A stretch of DNA of 64,000 nt from Ardenticatenales bacterium (GCA_020634515.1 JACKBL010000002.1:930001-994000), one strand, 5' to 3'. Positions 5,724 to 15,358 are shown, counted from the stretch's first letter. Notes: a model not told the origin generated them from the sequence alone. Made by a program: numbers and translations.

Positions 5724-8618
5724 TCAGGTCCGTTTCATGACGACCATGGTCACGTCGTCGAACTGGGGCGTGCCGCCGGCGTGGTCGGTGATTCCCTGCG
5801 TGATGGCCTCGATAATGCCGGCAGCATCTCTCTCCCGCGCCCCCTTCACCGCCAAACATAGCCGCTCCGTTCCATACTCATCATAATCTTCATTCATCGC
5901 CTCCGTCACCCCATCTGTATAAAACACAACCACATCTCCCGGCGAGAGGCGCGTCTGTTTTTCCTTGATCTTCACCTCTTCCAACACGCCCAACGCCATC
6001 CCGGTGGGACTTAGCAGCATTTCTCGCCCGTCCTTCCGCAGCCACAAGGGCGGATTGTGCCCCGCATTGGCGTAGGTTAATGTTTCCGTGGGCGGATCCC
6101 AGACCGCATAAAAGACCGTCACAAACAGGTCCGTCTGCGTGTCATTAAACAGAAGCTCGTTGACCCGCTCCAGCGTTTCCGCCGGACTGACGCGATTGTG
6201 CGAAACCGCGCGCAAAATTGTGCGGCTCACGGCCATGAACAAGGCTGCCGGCATGCCCTTGTCCGCCACATCGGCAACGACGATGCCCCAACGCCCGTTG
6301 TTCAGGCGCATAAAGTCGTAGAAGTCGCCGCTGACATCCCGCGCCGCCTGCCAGTAGCTGGCAATCTGGCAGCCAGGGATCTCCGGGCTGCCGGGCGGGA
6401 TAAGGCTGGCCTGGATGGCGTGAGCCACGCGCAGTTCTTGCGCCAGTTTGTCCCGCTCCGCCGCCTCCCGATAGAGCTGATCGTTGACCACGGCAATGGA
6501 TGCTTGATGGGCAATGCCGGCAAGAATGCTCAAGCGACGTCCCGAAAGAGCGCGATGACCGGAGATGTAGCCATTGAGTGGCGGACCGACGACCAATGCC
6601 CCCACGAGGCGGTTACGCGCGTGCAGCGGGAACGCGGCAGCCGTTGATGACTTCAGAGCCGTTTGTAGCCACGGTGGCAGCGAGAGCGTGTAGTACGTAG
6701 CGGAGGGGCCGAATAGTCCTGACTCTTTGGCTTCCAGGGGGGCTATTTCCTTGCTGGGAATCTCGAAGGTCTCCAGCAGACCACGCGCCATGTCGCTCAG
6801 GCCGTGACTGGGACCGGCGTGGAACGCGGATTTTTCTTCGTCCCACACAAGCACGATGCAGGATTCCACACCAATGAGCATGGGCACGAAGCGAACAATC
6901 GTGGAGAGAATATCCTGCAAATCAATCAAGCTGTTGACGGCTTCCGCTACTTGCAGCAGCGCCGTGTTCACCCATGCTTCTTCCTGCTGCGCGATGCTCA
7001 ATTGCGCGTTATCGATGGCCTGGGCCACCTGATTGCTAAAGTTCTGTAGCAGTTCCTGCGCGGCGCTGCGCCCTGGAGGCGGTTTGACGATCATCACGCC
7101 GCGCATCTCCGCTTTGGCCAGTAAGGGATAGAGCGTGAGCGGCGCGCACGCGGCCTGCCAGGGTGGGGCTTGCTCCGTCGTCAGCGATTCCATGCCCACG
7201 TGGACGGCATCGAGCGGGGGCCAATCGCCAACGGATAGCCGCATCTCCGCAAAGCGGGTGTGCGCTTCCGGATGGTCGGCATAAATGCGTCCCGGCGTGT
7301 AGGTCGCGTCGTCGCTGTCCCACAAGAGAATGGCGCACATGTCCACGCCCACGAGTAAGGTCGTCAGGCGCGTGATGCTGTCCAGCAGGTCGTCCAGGTC
7401 CTCACTGCGGCTGATGGCTTCCGCCATTTGCAATTGCGCCGTAGTCAGCCAGGCCTGTTCGCGCTGGCGGTTAAACTGGCGCGCTTTGTGGATGGCGATG
7501 GCGACCTGGGCTGCCAATGCTTCCAGCACGGTTTGCTCCTGGCCGGAAAAGGCGTTAAGGGTGGGGCTGTGTACGTCCAGCACGCCCAGAACTTCTTTGT
7601 CCACGATGAGGGGGATGACGATTTCGGAGTGCGTATAGGCGGCGATGGGGTCAATGTCCGGCAGCCCCAGTTGGGCGATATATCGGCCATCTTCCTGCAC
7701 GTCGCGGGCGTTGATGGTGCGGCGCATTTGAATGGCGCTGCCGATCAATCCCTCCCCTTCGCGGAGGCAAATGTCACCGGAAACGAGGCTGTTGGCGCTG
7801 CTGGCTTCGATGACGATTTCCCCCGTGCTTCCGTTGAGGCCAAATATGTTGACGGGATGGAAGCCAAACTGCCGGTGGGTGAGGAGAACGACACGCTGGA
7901 AGATTTCGTCCAGGTCCTGCACGGCGTTGACTTGCCGCGCGATCTGGCCGACGAGTTCCAGTTGGGCGGCGCGGGTGCGTTCGCGCTGGTAGAGGTCGGC
8001 GTTGGCGATGGCGCTGGCGGCCTGGTTGGCAATGATGCCCAGGCGCTGCAAATCGCTCTGGTGGTAACGGTTAGGGGCGCTGCTTTGCGAGGCGAGGACG
8101 CCGATGACGGTTTCGCCGCTGATCATGGGGATGAAGAGGGCGGAGCGGGGGGGATGATCGCTGACGTAGAGGGGGCGTGCCGGCAATTCATCCATCTCTT
8201 TGGCGAAGTCGGAGATCAAGAGCGGCTCGCGCGCCTGCCGCACCCAGCCCACCAGTCCCCCATTGGACCCCAAATCGAACGTGCGCGGGATCTGTTTCTG
8301 GCCTTCAATATACCAGATTTTGATGGCATACTGGTTGTCCTGAAACAGCCCTACCTGAAAGGTGCGGTTTTCTATGACCTTCCCGGCCTCGTGGTAAATC
8401 AACTCACAGAGGGCTTCTACGTCCAGTTCCGCGGCGACGATGGCGCTGCTGGCTTCCCGCAACGCTTCCAGTTGGCTGACACGCTGCATCAACTGCTGCC
8501 GAGAGCGGTAGCGCCAGTAAAGGACAATGGCGCTGGCAACGAGGCTGCCCAACAGCAAAGCAAATGAAATAGACGGCCACGTCAGGCCGCCCGTTTGTGC
8601 TTCTATAGAGAACAACAT
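5724..8618 (-). CDS. membrane-anchored multi-GAF PP2C phosphatase (RsbU/SpoIIE type)
   Basis: 964 aa. One membrane helix (about 14-35) follows a short outer segment. Four GAF-like sensor domains then follow at roughly 50-190, 210-385, 395-545 and 550-715. A SpoIIE/PP2C phosphatase domain spans about 735-960, with the metal-binding DVSGDFYDF near 757, VADVADKGMPAALFM, and FYTDGVTEA near 901. Family role: dephosphorylation of a phosphorylated STAS antagonist in a partner switch. Two STAS genes and an RsbW-like kinase gene lie directly upstream on the same strand, so this should be the signal-responsive end of that switch. The GAF domains probably bind small ligands or respond to redox; no heme-binding cysteine pattern was noticed. 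Confidence 0.9.
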   Translation of the reverse strand: MLFSIEAQTGGLTWPSISFALLLGSLVASAIVLYWRYRSRQQLMQRVSQLEALREASSAIVAAELDVEALCELIYHEAGKVIENRTFQVGLFQDNQYAIKIWYIEGQKQIPRTFDLGSNGGLVGWVRQAREPLLISDFAKEMDELPARPLYVSDHPPRSALFIPMISGETVIGVLASQSSAPNRYHQSDLQRLGIIANQAASAIANADLYQRERTRAAQLELVGQIARQVNAVQDLDEIFQRVVLLTHRQFGFHPVNIFGLNGSTGEIVIEASSANSLVSGDICLREGEGLIGSAIQMRRTINARDVQEDGRYIAQLGLPDIDPIAAYTHSEIVIPLIVDKEVLGVLDVHSPTLNAFSGQEQTVLEALAAQVAIAIHKARQFNRQREQAWLTTAQLQMAEAISRSEDLDDLLDSITRLTTLLVGVDMCAILLWDSDDATYTPGRIYADHPEAHTRFAEMRLSVGDWPPLDAVHVGMESLTTEQAPPWQAACAPLTLYPLLAKAEMRGVMIVKPPPGRSAAQELLQNFSNQVAQAIDNAQLSIAQQEEAWVNTALLQVAEAVNSLIDLQDILSTIVRFVPMLIGVESCIVLVWDEEKSAFHAGPSHGLSDMARGLLETFEIPSKEIAPLEAKESGLFGPSATYYTLSLPPWLQTALKSSTAAAFPLHARNRLVGALVVGPPLNGYISGHRALSGRRLSILAGIAHQASIAVVNDQLYREAAERDKLAQELRVAHAIQASLIPPGSPEIPGCQIASYWQAARDVSGDFYDFMRLNNGRWGIVVADVADKGMPAALFMAVSRTILRAVSHNRVSPAETLERVNELLFNDTQTDLFVTVFYAVWDPPTETLTYANAGHNPPLWLRKDGREMLLSPTGMALGVLEEVKIKEKQTRLSPGDVVVFYTDGVTEAMNEDYDEYGTERLCLAVKGARERDAAGIIEAITQGITDHAGGTPQFDDVTMVVMKRT

Positions 8619-8682
8619 GCCCTCATTCGCTCGTCGTTAGTCGGCGTTAGCTGATGCGACCCCTGGCAGGTGCGCGGCACAT

Positions 8683-9030
8683 TTACGGTTTCTCCTCCCA
8701 GGCTATCGTGGCCTTTTCCAACGTGGGGAAGATTTGAAATACTTTGTCGAAGCCGACCATCTCGAAGATTTCCCGCACGTGCTCGTTGAGGCCGCATAGG
8801 ACCAGGTTTCCCCCTTGCTGGCGGGCCATGCGCCAGGCTGTGACCAGGGTGCGCAGGCCGCCGCTGTTGATGTAGCTCGTTTGCGACAGGTCAACGACAA
8901 GGCGGCTGCGCTGCTGGTCCAGCAGGTCACGCAAGACGTTTTCCAACGCCATGCTTTGCTCTTGCGCCAGGCGGCCTTGCACGCCGACGACCCAGGTATC
9001 TTGCGCGGATGCTTGCTGCCAGATGGTCAT
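8683..9030 (-). CDS. STAS-domain anti-anti-sigma factor
   Basis: 115 aa, a complete single STAS domain. The phosphorylation loop reads YINSGGLRTL with the target serine at S56, aligning with SpoIIAA Ser58. Phosphorylated by an RsbW-type kinase and reset by a PP2C phosphatase, both encoded next to it. It lies 2 bp after the kinase gene's stop and 64 bp before the phosphatase start, so it is part of the operon 9908 to 5724. The output (a sigma factor or another kinase target) is not encoded in the cassette. Confidence 0.9.
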   Translation of the reverse strand: MTIWQQASAQDTWVVGVQGRLAQEQSMALENVLRDLLDQQRSRLVVDLSQTSYINSGGLRTLVTAWRMARQQGGNLVLCGLNEHVREIFEMVGFDKVFQIFPTLEKATIAWEEKP

Positions 9031-9032
9031 GC

Positions 9033-9485
9033 TTATTCCTGGGGCGGTGGGGTTGGTTTTGCCGGCAATCGCCGTACCATCGTCACCGTATTTCCATTCT
9101 CATCAAAGCGGAAGCTGACGTTGTCCATCACCTGACGCATAATGTGTAGTCCCAGGCCGCCAATCTGAATCTGTTCCATCATATCTGGGGCAAAAGGGAT
9201 GTTTGGTTCAGGAACTGCATTCGGATCAAATGGCTCCCCCTTATCTTTCAGCGTGATCACAAAATTTTCGGGGCCAATTTCCCAACTGACGTGAATCTCG
9301 CCATTTCCATCCCCATCGTAAGCATGTTCAATGATGTTTGTACACGCCTCGTCGCAGGCGAGATTCACCTGAAAGGCGGCATCCGCATCGAAACCTGCTT
9401 CAGTGGCTCCTTCGAGAACAAAATCGCAGATGTCGCCGATGCGTTCGTAACGTCCGGGGAAGGTGGTGCTGCGTTTGCGACTCAT
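9033..9485 (-). CDS. RsbW-like anti-sigma serine kinase (HATPase)
   Basis: 150 aa GHKL ATPase. The N box is NLACDEACTNIIEHAY (41-56, with catalytic E46 and Mg-binding N50). The G1 box is KDKGEPFDP (about 80-88) and the G2 box is GGLGLHIMR (about 109-117). These are the features of anti-sigma kinases that bind either a sigma factor or a STAS antagonist. It sits between two STAS genes, so two antagonists may compete for one kinase. No membrane segment; the tail is proline-rich. Confidence 0.9.
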   Translation of the reverse strand: MSRKRSTTFPGRYERIGDICDFVLEGATEAGFDADAAFQVNLACDEACTNIIEHAYDGDGNGEIHVSWEIGPENFVITLKDKGEPFDPNAVPEPNIPFAPDMMEQIQIGGLGLHIMRQVMDNVSFRFDENGNTVTMVRRLPAKPTPPPQE

Positions 9486-9560
9486 CGCTTAAAAAATGGG
9501 CGCGTCCGCTCTTGTGAGCAGACGCGGGATACAGGAGGTGATTGGTCGGGCTGCGCTTGC

Positions 9561-9908
9561 CTAGAAACTACCGACGGCCTCAACCGCCTTCTCGTAACTG
9601 CGGAAGAGTTCGGACAATCCAGACAGCCCCAATACTTCGGTGACGCGCTCGGAGGGGGCAAGCAAGACCAGGTTGCCGTCGCTCTTGCCTTTTTTGCATT
9701 CACGCAGACCAGAGACGAGGATGCGCAGACCCGCGCTGCTGATGTAATTGACGCCGTTGAGGTCCAAAACGAGCATGAAGCGGTTTTGAGCGAACAATTC
9801 TTGCAAGGCGTTGTCCAGATCGCCATAGTTGCTGCTGTCAATGCGTCCGGATACGGTGACGACATCGACGCGCTTGAGGTTTTGGACGGAAATAGCAAGA
9901 TCGGACAT
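9561..9908 (-). CDS. STAS-domain anti-anti-sigma factor, second copy
   Basis: 115 aa STAS domain; the phospho-acceptor loop reads YISSAGLRIL with S58 in the acceptor position. First gene of the partner-switching operon. A clear Shine-Dalgarno aggagg lies 6 nt before ATG 9908, and an extended -10 promoter lies about 130 bp upstream. It differs enough from the STAS protein at 8683-9030 that the two are likely to answer different inputs. A 75-bp gap separates it from the kinase gene. Confidence 0.9.
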   Translation of the reverse strand: MSDLAISVQNLKRVDVVTVSGRIDSSNYGDLDNALQELFAQNRFMLVLDLNGVNYISSAGLRILVSGLRECKKGKSDGNLVLLAPSERVTEVLGLSGLSELFRSYEKAVEAVGSF

Positions 9909-10034
9909 TTTGTTCCTCCTGTTGTAGCTGGTTACTGTCTTCGTTGTCTGACTGTTGACGGCATAACGCGCTTGCCTGTCAGGTGTAGGCTATTGGTTTG
10001 CGGATTGCCTGATCCCCCACAGCACTGCTCCCGC

Positions 10035-10043
10035 ATTATACCA
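10035..10043 (-). promoter_or_regulatory. extended -10 promoter of the partner-switching operon
   Basis: On the minus strand TATAAT (10040-10035) is preceded by TGG, the extended -10 pattern. The -35 region is poor, as is common for extended -10 promoters. The predicted start near 10028 leaves a 120-nt leader to ATG 9908. Confidence 0.5.
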
Positions 10044-10084
10044 CACGGCGCACAGGCGGCTACACAGCCACGACGAAAAGGGGT

Positions 10085-11254
10085 ATGATGGGCGTCATGG
10101 ACTTGTCGGTGGCGTTGAAGGCGGAGGCGAGGCGGTTGGGGTTTAGTATGGTGGGGATTATGCCGGCACAATCCGCCCGCCGCCTCTCCGCATACCTCAA
10201 CTGGATCGCCCAGGAATATCACGGCCTCATGGGGTACATGGCCCGCCCCGACCGCGTACTCCGTCGTCAGGACCTCAACGTCATTCTCCCTGGCGTGCGT
10301 AGCATCGTTTGCGTCGGGTTGGACTACGAAACCATCAAGCTCCCTCCCCACATTGCCCATGACCCCGCCCGTGGCCGCATCTCCAATTACGCCTGGGGCG
10401 CGGATTACCACGACCTGATGACGCCGCGACTGCACGCTCTGGCCGACTGGCTCTCATGGGCGACGTCCGATCCCGTCTCGCAAAAGGTGTACGTGGATAC
10501 GGGGGCGATTCTGGAGCGCGACCACGGCGAGCAGGCGGGTTTGGGTTTCGTGGGCAAGAATACGATGCTCATTGGGCCACGGCGTGGCTCCTGGTTTTTC
10601 CTGGGCGAACTGTTGACGACGGCTGCTTTGCCGCCCGACCCGGCTCCTCGGTTCATGCCCTCCTGCGGCGCATGCCATCGCTGCCTGGACGCCTGTCCCA
10701 CGAATGCTTTCCCGCAACCTTACGTTTTGGACGCGCGCCGCTGTATTTCTTATTTGACGATTGAGCTGAAGGGGTGGATTCCGCGTGAGTTTCGGCCTTT
10801 GATGGGCAACTGGGTTTATGGCTGTGACGTATGCCAGCTTGTTTGTCCCTTCAATCGCTTTGCGCCGGAGTCGGTGGAATCTGCTTTTCGGCCTGGGAGC
10901 GTGGAGGAGGCGGCTCCCCGGTTGTCCACGCTGCTGGCGCTGGATGAGGGGATGTTTCAGCGGCGGTTTGCAGGTTCGCCGGTGCGGCGGATTGGTCGGG
11001 CGCGATTGGTGCGGAATGCTTGCGTGAATGCCGGCAATTACGCCAGCGTCGAATTACTAGATCAATTGCTGTCCTTGTTGGCCGATCCCGAATTTCTCGT
11101 GCGCGGTCACGCTGCCTGGGCATTGGGCCGCATTGGACATGAAAAAGCGCGGCAGGGATTGGCTGCCGCGCTGGATCAGGAGATAAACGTCGAAGTGCGC
11201 GCCGAAATCGGCGACGCTTTGGCCTGTAGAGCAGGAACAGACGCCGTAAGATGA
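10085..11254 (+). CDS. queG: epoxyqueuosine reductase QueG
   Basis: 389 aa. Last step of queuosine synthesis: reduction of epoxyqueuosine to queuosine in tRNA, using cobalamin and two 4Fe-4S clusters. Seen: the active-site aspartate in VDTGAILERD (about 137-146), the cobalamin region GLGFVGKNTMLI, and GSWFFLGELL. The ferredoxin-type clusters are CGACHRCLDACP (from about 195) and CDVCQLVCPFNR (from about 245). C-terminal HEAT-like helices follow (LVRGHAAWALGRIG). Start at ATG 10085 or 10088 behind aaaagggg. No other queuosine gene is nearby. Codon choice flips sharply at the TGCCGGCA at 10161. Confidence 0.95.
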   Translation: MMGVMDLSVALKAEARRLGFSMVGIMPAQSARRLSAYLNWIAQEYHGLMGYMARPDRVLRRQDLNVILPGVRSIVCVGLDYETIKLPPHIAHDPARGRISNYAWGADYHDLMTPRLHALADWLSWATSDPVSQKVYVDTGAILERDHGEQAGLGFVGKNTMLIGPRRGSWFFLGELLTTAALPPDPAPRFMPSCGACHRCLDACPTNAFPQPYVLDARRCISYLTIELKGWIPREFRPLMGNWVYGCDVCQLVCPFNRFAPESVESAFRPGSVEEAAPRLSTLLALDEGMFQRRFAGSPVRRIGRARLVRNACVNAGNYASVELLDQLLSLLADPEFLVRGHAAWALGRIGHEKARQGLAAALDQEINVEVRAEIGDALACRAGTDAVR

Positions 11255-11379
11255 TGACGACGAACCCGTTGCCTGAGCCTGTCGAAGGCAATACGGGGCT
11301 GACACGGGCTTCGACAAGCTCAGCCCTCGGGAGAGTTAGCAGTCACGAAAAGTGAAAGAATCGTTTCTCGTTGACTGTT
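11255..11379. repeat. REP-like inverted repeat between convergent genes (family E)
   Basis: Left arm near 11272-11289 (gagcctgtcgaagg) and right arm 11308-11325 (cttcgacaagctca) are imperfect reverse complements. A relative with the same core lies at 18955-18991. It lies between the convergent queG gene and TadG-like gene, where it may stop both transcripts, although no T-tract is present. This core is widespread in bacterial genomes. Confidence 0.7.
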
Positions 11380-13350
11380 CTAGTGGATCAGATAGGGCAA
11401 GCCGGTGAGAATGATGCGCCAACTGTAAGTATCATTCTGGCCGCCCTTGTAACGAGCCATCAGCCGTCCGCCATAAAACGGAGTACAAATGTCCAGGTTA
11501 TTATCCGGGTCTACCTGGCAAATGGGGTCATTCGTTAAGTCAGGGATGGGCACGATGAAGTCTGGCGTTACCCAGTGGTTGTTACACTCGTTGTCATAGC
11601 TGTTGCCCCCGTCGAAGCAACGTCCGTCAGGGTCGTTTGCTTCCCCATATGTGATATGGTAGTCGGCAAAGGGGATACTGTCGAAGTAGAAATCAATCGG
11701 CGGCTTGGCCCCCGCGTCCGGATCAAACATGCTCACGTAAATCGTTTCTCCGGCGAATTCTGGCCCGACGTAAATCAAGGGGATGGAAACCCGGTTATTG
11801 TAGTTGGAGTTCATGGGCAAACGCCCCATGCCAAAGACCGTGGCGCCTTTGGAGTTGTGTATGCCTGGTTCGTTGACGATCTGCACGTTGCGCACGTTGA
11901 CGTTGGCGGAAACGTTTCCCGTGTAATTGGGCGGTCCGGCCCATACTTCAAAACCATTTTCCGATGCGCCCCAGATCGTCTGCACATCCAGGTAGATGTA
12001 GCGGCTGCCTGTTGTCTCGTCCGTGAGAATGTTGTTGTAGACGTTCAGGTCAATTTCAAAGCCGTTGCCCGGATTTGGCGGGCTGTATAGGGGTTGCTCT
12101 GGTGCGCCAGGGATGTAACAGCGGCCTGTTGCTCCTTCCCGTTCCGGGTTGCCCCCGTCCCCTGTTCCGGGGACGGAGTAGCCGCCGTTGTTGCTGCCGC
12201 AGTCGGTGGGGACGGCGGCTAACTGGTCGTAGATGGCGCGCCCGCCAGGCGCCGTCCACTGCATGTCTGTGTGGTGGTCGGCGAAGGCGGTGTTATTCAC
12301 TTTGTCGTAGTCCTGGGCGGGATCGTCGGTTTGCCCCGTGTATTGGGCCAGGGGAATGCGTTCGATGGTTCCATCCGGGCGGCGCGCGTAGTAGAAGAGA
12401 GAGTAGAGGGTGCGTGTATTGTATTCGACGTCGTAGGAGCCGGGCTGCCCGCAGTTTCCATTGCCCGGAGGTGATCCTGAGCCGCGGTTTTCGTCAATAC
12501 GGACAAACCACCACAGGTTGATTTGTTCGGGCAAAACGTCGGGCAGATTGACCTCATTGGTGTTGATCAGGCAGGCGCTCTGTCGGCTGGTGTTGCCGCA
12601 TTGTCGTTGTTCGACGGGTGGCATGCCGGCATTAATCGCCACATCCGTGTGTGCAACAGCATGACTATTTTGTGACTGATTGATGGAATCCGGATCGAAC
12701 AACTCCACCCGCAAGATATTACTGGGATAATCCGGCGGAATCATGATGCGGTAATGATAAACCCCCTGCTGCACGCCCCACTGCGGATTGTGGTCCGGCG
12801 CGGGGGAGACAGGGTCGCCATATCCCGTGCAAATGTGTGGTCCGAATACGGATTGGTTGGACGTCGTCAGCGCGCCATCCTCGACGCGGCGGCTGGCGTA
12901 AATATCCGCCAGCGGGAAATAGGCCGCTGTGGCCGAACGGGTAAGATTGACGTGGTCTCGTCCCAGGACGCGCAAGAAGTAGAGATCCACCGGCCAGGTC
13001 ACGGTGATCACGTAGGTCTGGACGCCGATGAGGTCCGGCGGGGGGGCGTCGCTGAAAAACGTGCCGTAAGTGACGTCGGCGGGGACGCCGTTGCTGTGCA
13101 GATATTGCAGGGCGCGCGTGTTGGCGGAGCCAATGCCGCCCGGCCCGACGACTTCCGTCGCCCCGGCCAGGGCCGCTGCGTCCACAGCGGCGGTCAGTTG
13201 GGCGCGGCGGGCAAAGACGAAGCCGACGTCCACCGCCAGCCCGACAAACCCCACCAAACCAATGATCATCAAAGCCACCAGCACCAGACTCTGTCCACGC
13301 TGGCTGTCCGCGGAGGTTTCGTGCGCTGTTATTTTTCTTTCCATTGTCAT
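11380..13350 (-). CDS. TadG-like secreted/surface protein
   Basis: 656 aa from ATG 13350 (a TTG at 13386 is possible but has no support). Residues 18-60 carry the TadG-like N-terminus: RGQSL, a hydrophobic helix (LVLVALMIIGLVGFVGLAVD), then the QLTAAVDAAALAGA signature. The long remainder is probably extracellular, rich in N, G, D and Y, with two similar halves (VYHYRIMIPPDYPSNILRVELFDPD and a later ETIYVSMFDPD), suggesting repeated beta-sandwich domains. Last gene of a five-gene leftward operon of similar proteins. No Tad ATPase, secretin or prepilin peptidase gene is present in the window, so any assembly machinery lies elsewhere. Confidence 0.75.
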   Translation of the reverse strand: MTMERKITAHETSADSQRGQSLVLVALMIIGLVGFVGLAVDVGFVFARRAQLTAAVDAAALAGATEVVGPGGIGSANTRALQYLHSNGVPADVTYGTFFSDAPPPDLIGVQTYVITVTWPVDLYFLRVLGRDHVNLTRSATAAYFPLADIYASRRVEDGALTTSNQSVFGPHICTGYGDPVSPAPDHNPQWGVQQGVYHYRIMIPPDYPSNILRVELFDPDSINQSQNSHAVAHTDVAINAGMPPVEQRQCGNTSRQSACLINTNEVNLPDVLPEQINLWWFVRIDENRGSGSPPGNGNCGQPGSYDVEYNTRTLYSLFYYARRPDGTIERIPLAQYTGQTDDPAQDYDKVNNTAFADHHTDMQWTAPGGRAIYDQLAAVPTDCGSNNGGYSVPGTGDGGNPEREGATGRCYIPGAPEQPLYSPPNPGNGFEIDLNVYNNILTDETTGSRYIYLDVQTIWGASENGFEVWAGPPNYTGNVSANVNVRNVQIVNEPGIHNSKGATVFGMGRLPMNSNYNNRVSIPLIYVGPEFAGETIYVSMFDPDAGAKPPIDFYFDSIPFADYHITYGEANDPDGRCFDGGNSYDNECNNHWVTPDFIVPIPDLTNDPICQVDPDNNLDICTPFYGGRLMARYKGGQNDTYSWRIILTGLPYLIH

Positions 13351-13436
13351 TTCACCGTTCGCAAAAAGTCGTATCCGGTCCCACAAGACGGCCAGGCAAT
13401 CCGCGGCGACGACGCGCTTTCAAAACGCCTGTTTCA

Positions 13437-14657
13437 TCACGGCGCTATGGTCTGGCCGCAGGAGGCGTCGTGGCGGATAAATTGCAGGAGCAGCCAGGAG
13501 TTACCCGGATTCGCGGGATCGAAATGGAAGCCGGCTACCTGGAAAATGGCAAACCCATCGATCTTCAGTGCCTGGCCATTGTTGAATCCTTCATGCCAGA
13601 TGATCAGTCGCATACTGCGGTCGGCGTCAATATCACTGCTTATGGTGCTGATGATGCTGCTCGCGGACCAGATATCGTTGCCGGTATTGATGGCCGACCA
13701 GTCGCCGATGTGCATTTGAACGTCGTCGTTCTCGTAATAGTCATGAAACTGCAAGTGGTTGTCGCCCGGCCACTGCAGGCTGGCGGCGAGTGTGGCTGCG
13801 TTATCGGGGGTGGTTTGCAGCCATTGCAGCCAGGAGAAATCGCCGGGTCCATAGCCAAAATCCAGCTTGTATACGTACCCTTCGTTCGCTTCGTCGAGCG
13901 GAACGTCTCCTACGTTGTTGATGAACTGGGCGAGAACCGGCGGTGGATTGGGATAGTCGAATTCGTCTTCGTCCGGGTAGCTGGCGGGCGTGAGGCTGCG
14001 GATGTTTGCTTCAATGCCAATGGGAAAGACCCCCGTGCAGCCGTTGGTGGTTTCAATGTCTAGCCCGGTGCGGCGCATCACGTGCAACTGGCGGATGGTT
14101 TTGGCGCTGTTGACGAGGTCGAAGAGACTATCCAGACCGAGAATGAACTTGGTATCGTAGAGGACGAGCATCCCGATGAATTTTAATTCGGCGGCTTGGC
14201 CTGGGTTGATGATGATTTCCGATCCGTTGAATTCTTGTTGGAGGCGATAAAGCACTTCCGCCTGGAGCGTGCCGCTGAGGATGCTGGTGAGGGTGGTGGT
14301 GTAGCGGGCGGTTTGCATGGCTCCGTAAACGTGGTCAGCCTGGAAGCTCACGAAGCCGTCGCCGTCCCCGTTGACTTCGCCGCGGATGGCCCACATATCC
14401 CAACGTTCGGGGGAGAGGTCCATCGTGTCGGTGACGGCGTTGAGGGCGACGAGTACCATGCCTTCGTCTTCGCCACCGTTGGCGCCGAAGCGGGCGGCGG
14501 CGCGGGAGGCGGTGCTGACGCGGTTTTGGGTGATGACGAGGTTGCTGAATTCGACAATGCCGGCAATAAACAACACCAAAATCGGCATAATCAGAGCGGC
14601 TTCCACCAGGCTCTGACCACGTTCACCTCTTGAGGTCCATAATCTGCTGCATTTCAT
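13437..14657 (-). CDS. TadE-like protein with large extracellular domain
   Basis: 406 aa from ATG 14657, chosen because upstream in-frame starts lie inside the preceding gene (which stops at 14677). The pseudopilin-like N-terminus reads RGERGQSLVEAALIMP, then a hydrophobic helix to about residue 38, then NRVSTASRAAARFGA, the TadE signature. The remaining 350 residues are probably exported; a lectin-like or jelly-roll segment is suggested at the end (DDVQMHIGDWSAINTGND, then IDGFAIFQVAGFHFDP) but not identified. It is far longer than ordinary TadE proteins (about 150-200 aa), so the TadE part may serve as an export/anchoring signal for a surface domain. Confidence 0.75.
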   Translation of the reverse strand: MKCSRLWTSRGERGQSLVEAALIMPILVLFIAGIVEFSNLVITQNRVSTASRAAARFGANGGEDEGMVLVALNAVTDTMDLSPERWDMWAIRGEVNGDGDGFVSFQADHVYGAMQTARYTTTLTSILSGTLQAEVLYRLQQEFNGSEIIINPGQAAELKFIGMLVLYDTKFILGLDSLFDLVNSAKTIRQLHVMRRTGLDIETTNGCTGVFPIGIEANIRSLTPASYPDEDEFDYPNPPPVLAQFINNVGDVPLDEANEGYVYKLDFGYGPGDFSWLQWLQTTPDNAATLAASLQWPGDNHLQFHDYYENDDVQMHIGDWSAINTGNDIWSASSIISTISSDIDADRSMRLIIWHEGFNNGQALKIDGFAIFQVAGFHFDPANPGNSWLLLQFIRHDASCGQTIAP

Positions 14658-14676
14658 TATTAGCCTGCTCTTCCAA

Positions 14677-15348
14677 TCACGGAATCTGTTCCACTTCCAG
14701 CACGGCGCCATCCGCCGCATTGACCAACATAGTTAGCGAGTGACCCGTCCGCTGCGCGATCAAAGAAACAAACCACTCCACGCGCTGCGCCGTCGGGTTG
14801 TACGTTAACGTAATCGTCAGCGTCGCCGCCCCTTCTTGCCGCAAAAACTCGTTGCCGCCTCCGTTGAACAGCGCCTGAATCACGTCATCGCTGTCAATGC
14901 GCCAATTTTCCACTGGCAGCGGCGTGAGCATGCCGTAGGCTTCTTGCTGGTTGGACAGCGTGGCTGCCTGATTGGCGACGGACACAATCGACACCAGGTT
15001 CGCGTCTGGCGCGTAAAAAGTGAAACCCCAGGCAACCTGGCCGGAAAGAATCTCGCCCAGGCTGCTGCCGGGGGGCCAGGTGGCGGATGTGCTTAACAAG
15101 ACGGCATCGGCGCGCCAGGCAGTGGCCCGGCTCTGCGCCACGGCGTACCCCATCTGCGCCGTGTAGCCGGGCGTGTTCCGTTCCTGGACAATGCTGCCCT
15201 CGGCGACAATGGGTGCGGAGGTCGGCAGGGCGCTGACGACGCCGATGCTACTCAGGGCCGGACGGAACCAGAGGAGGAGCGCCGTGACGCCAATGACGGC
15301 AATGATGGCGACGAGGAGTGTGCCTAACAAGACTTCGGAACGACGCAT
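14677..15348 (-). CDS. membrane-anchored protein of unknown function
   Basis: 223 aa. It starts MRRSEVLL followed by one hydrophobic helix (about 7-28), typical of a signal anchor. The outer part has no recognised domain; its last stretch (TLTITLTYNPTAQRVEWFVSLIAQRTG) looks like beta strands. It lies within the Tad-like operon, 10 bp after the sialidase-like gene and 19 bp before the TadE-like start, so it probably contributes to the same surface structure. Confidence 0.65.
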   Translation of the reverse strand: MRRSEVLLGTLLVAIIAVIGVTALLLWFRPALSSIGVVSALPTSAPIVAEGSIVQERNTPGYTAQMGYAVAQSRATAWRADAVLLSTSATWPPGSSLGEILSGQVAWGFTFYAPDANLVSIVSVANQAATLSNQQEAYGMLTPLPVENWRIDSDDVIQALFNGGGNEFLRQEGAATLTITLTYNPTAQRVEWFVSLIAQRTGHSLTMLVNAADGAVLEVEQIP

Positions 15349-15358
15349 AGGAGAGGGC

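Noticed and set aside
7428..8567. 379-aa open frame on the plus strand opposite the GAF-SpoIIE gene
   Set aside because: Antisense shadow: the minus-strand frame carries clear GAF and PP2C motifs, while this translation is compositionally odd (G, A, D-rich) with no family resemblance.
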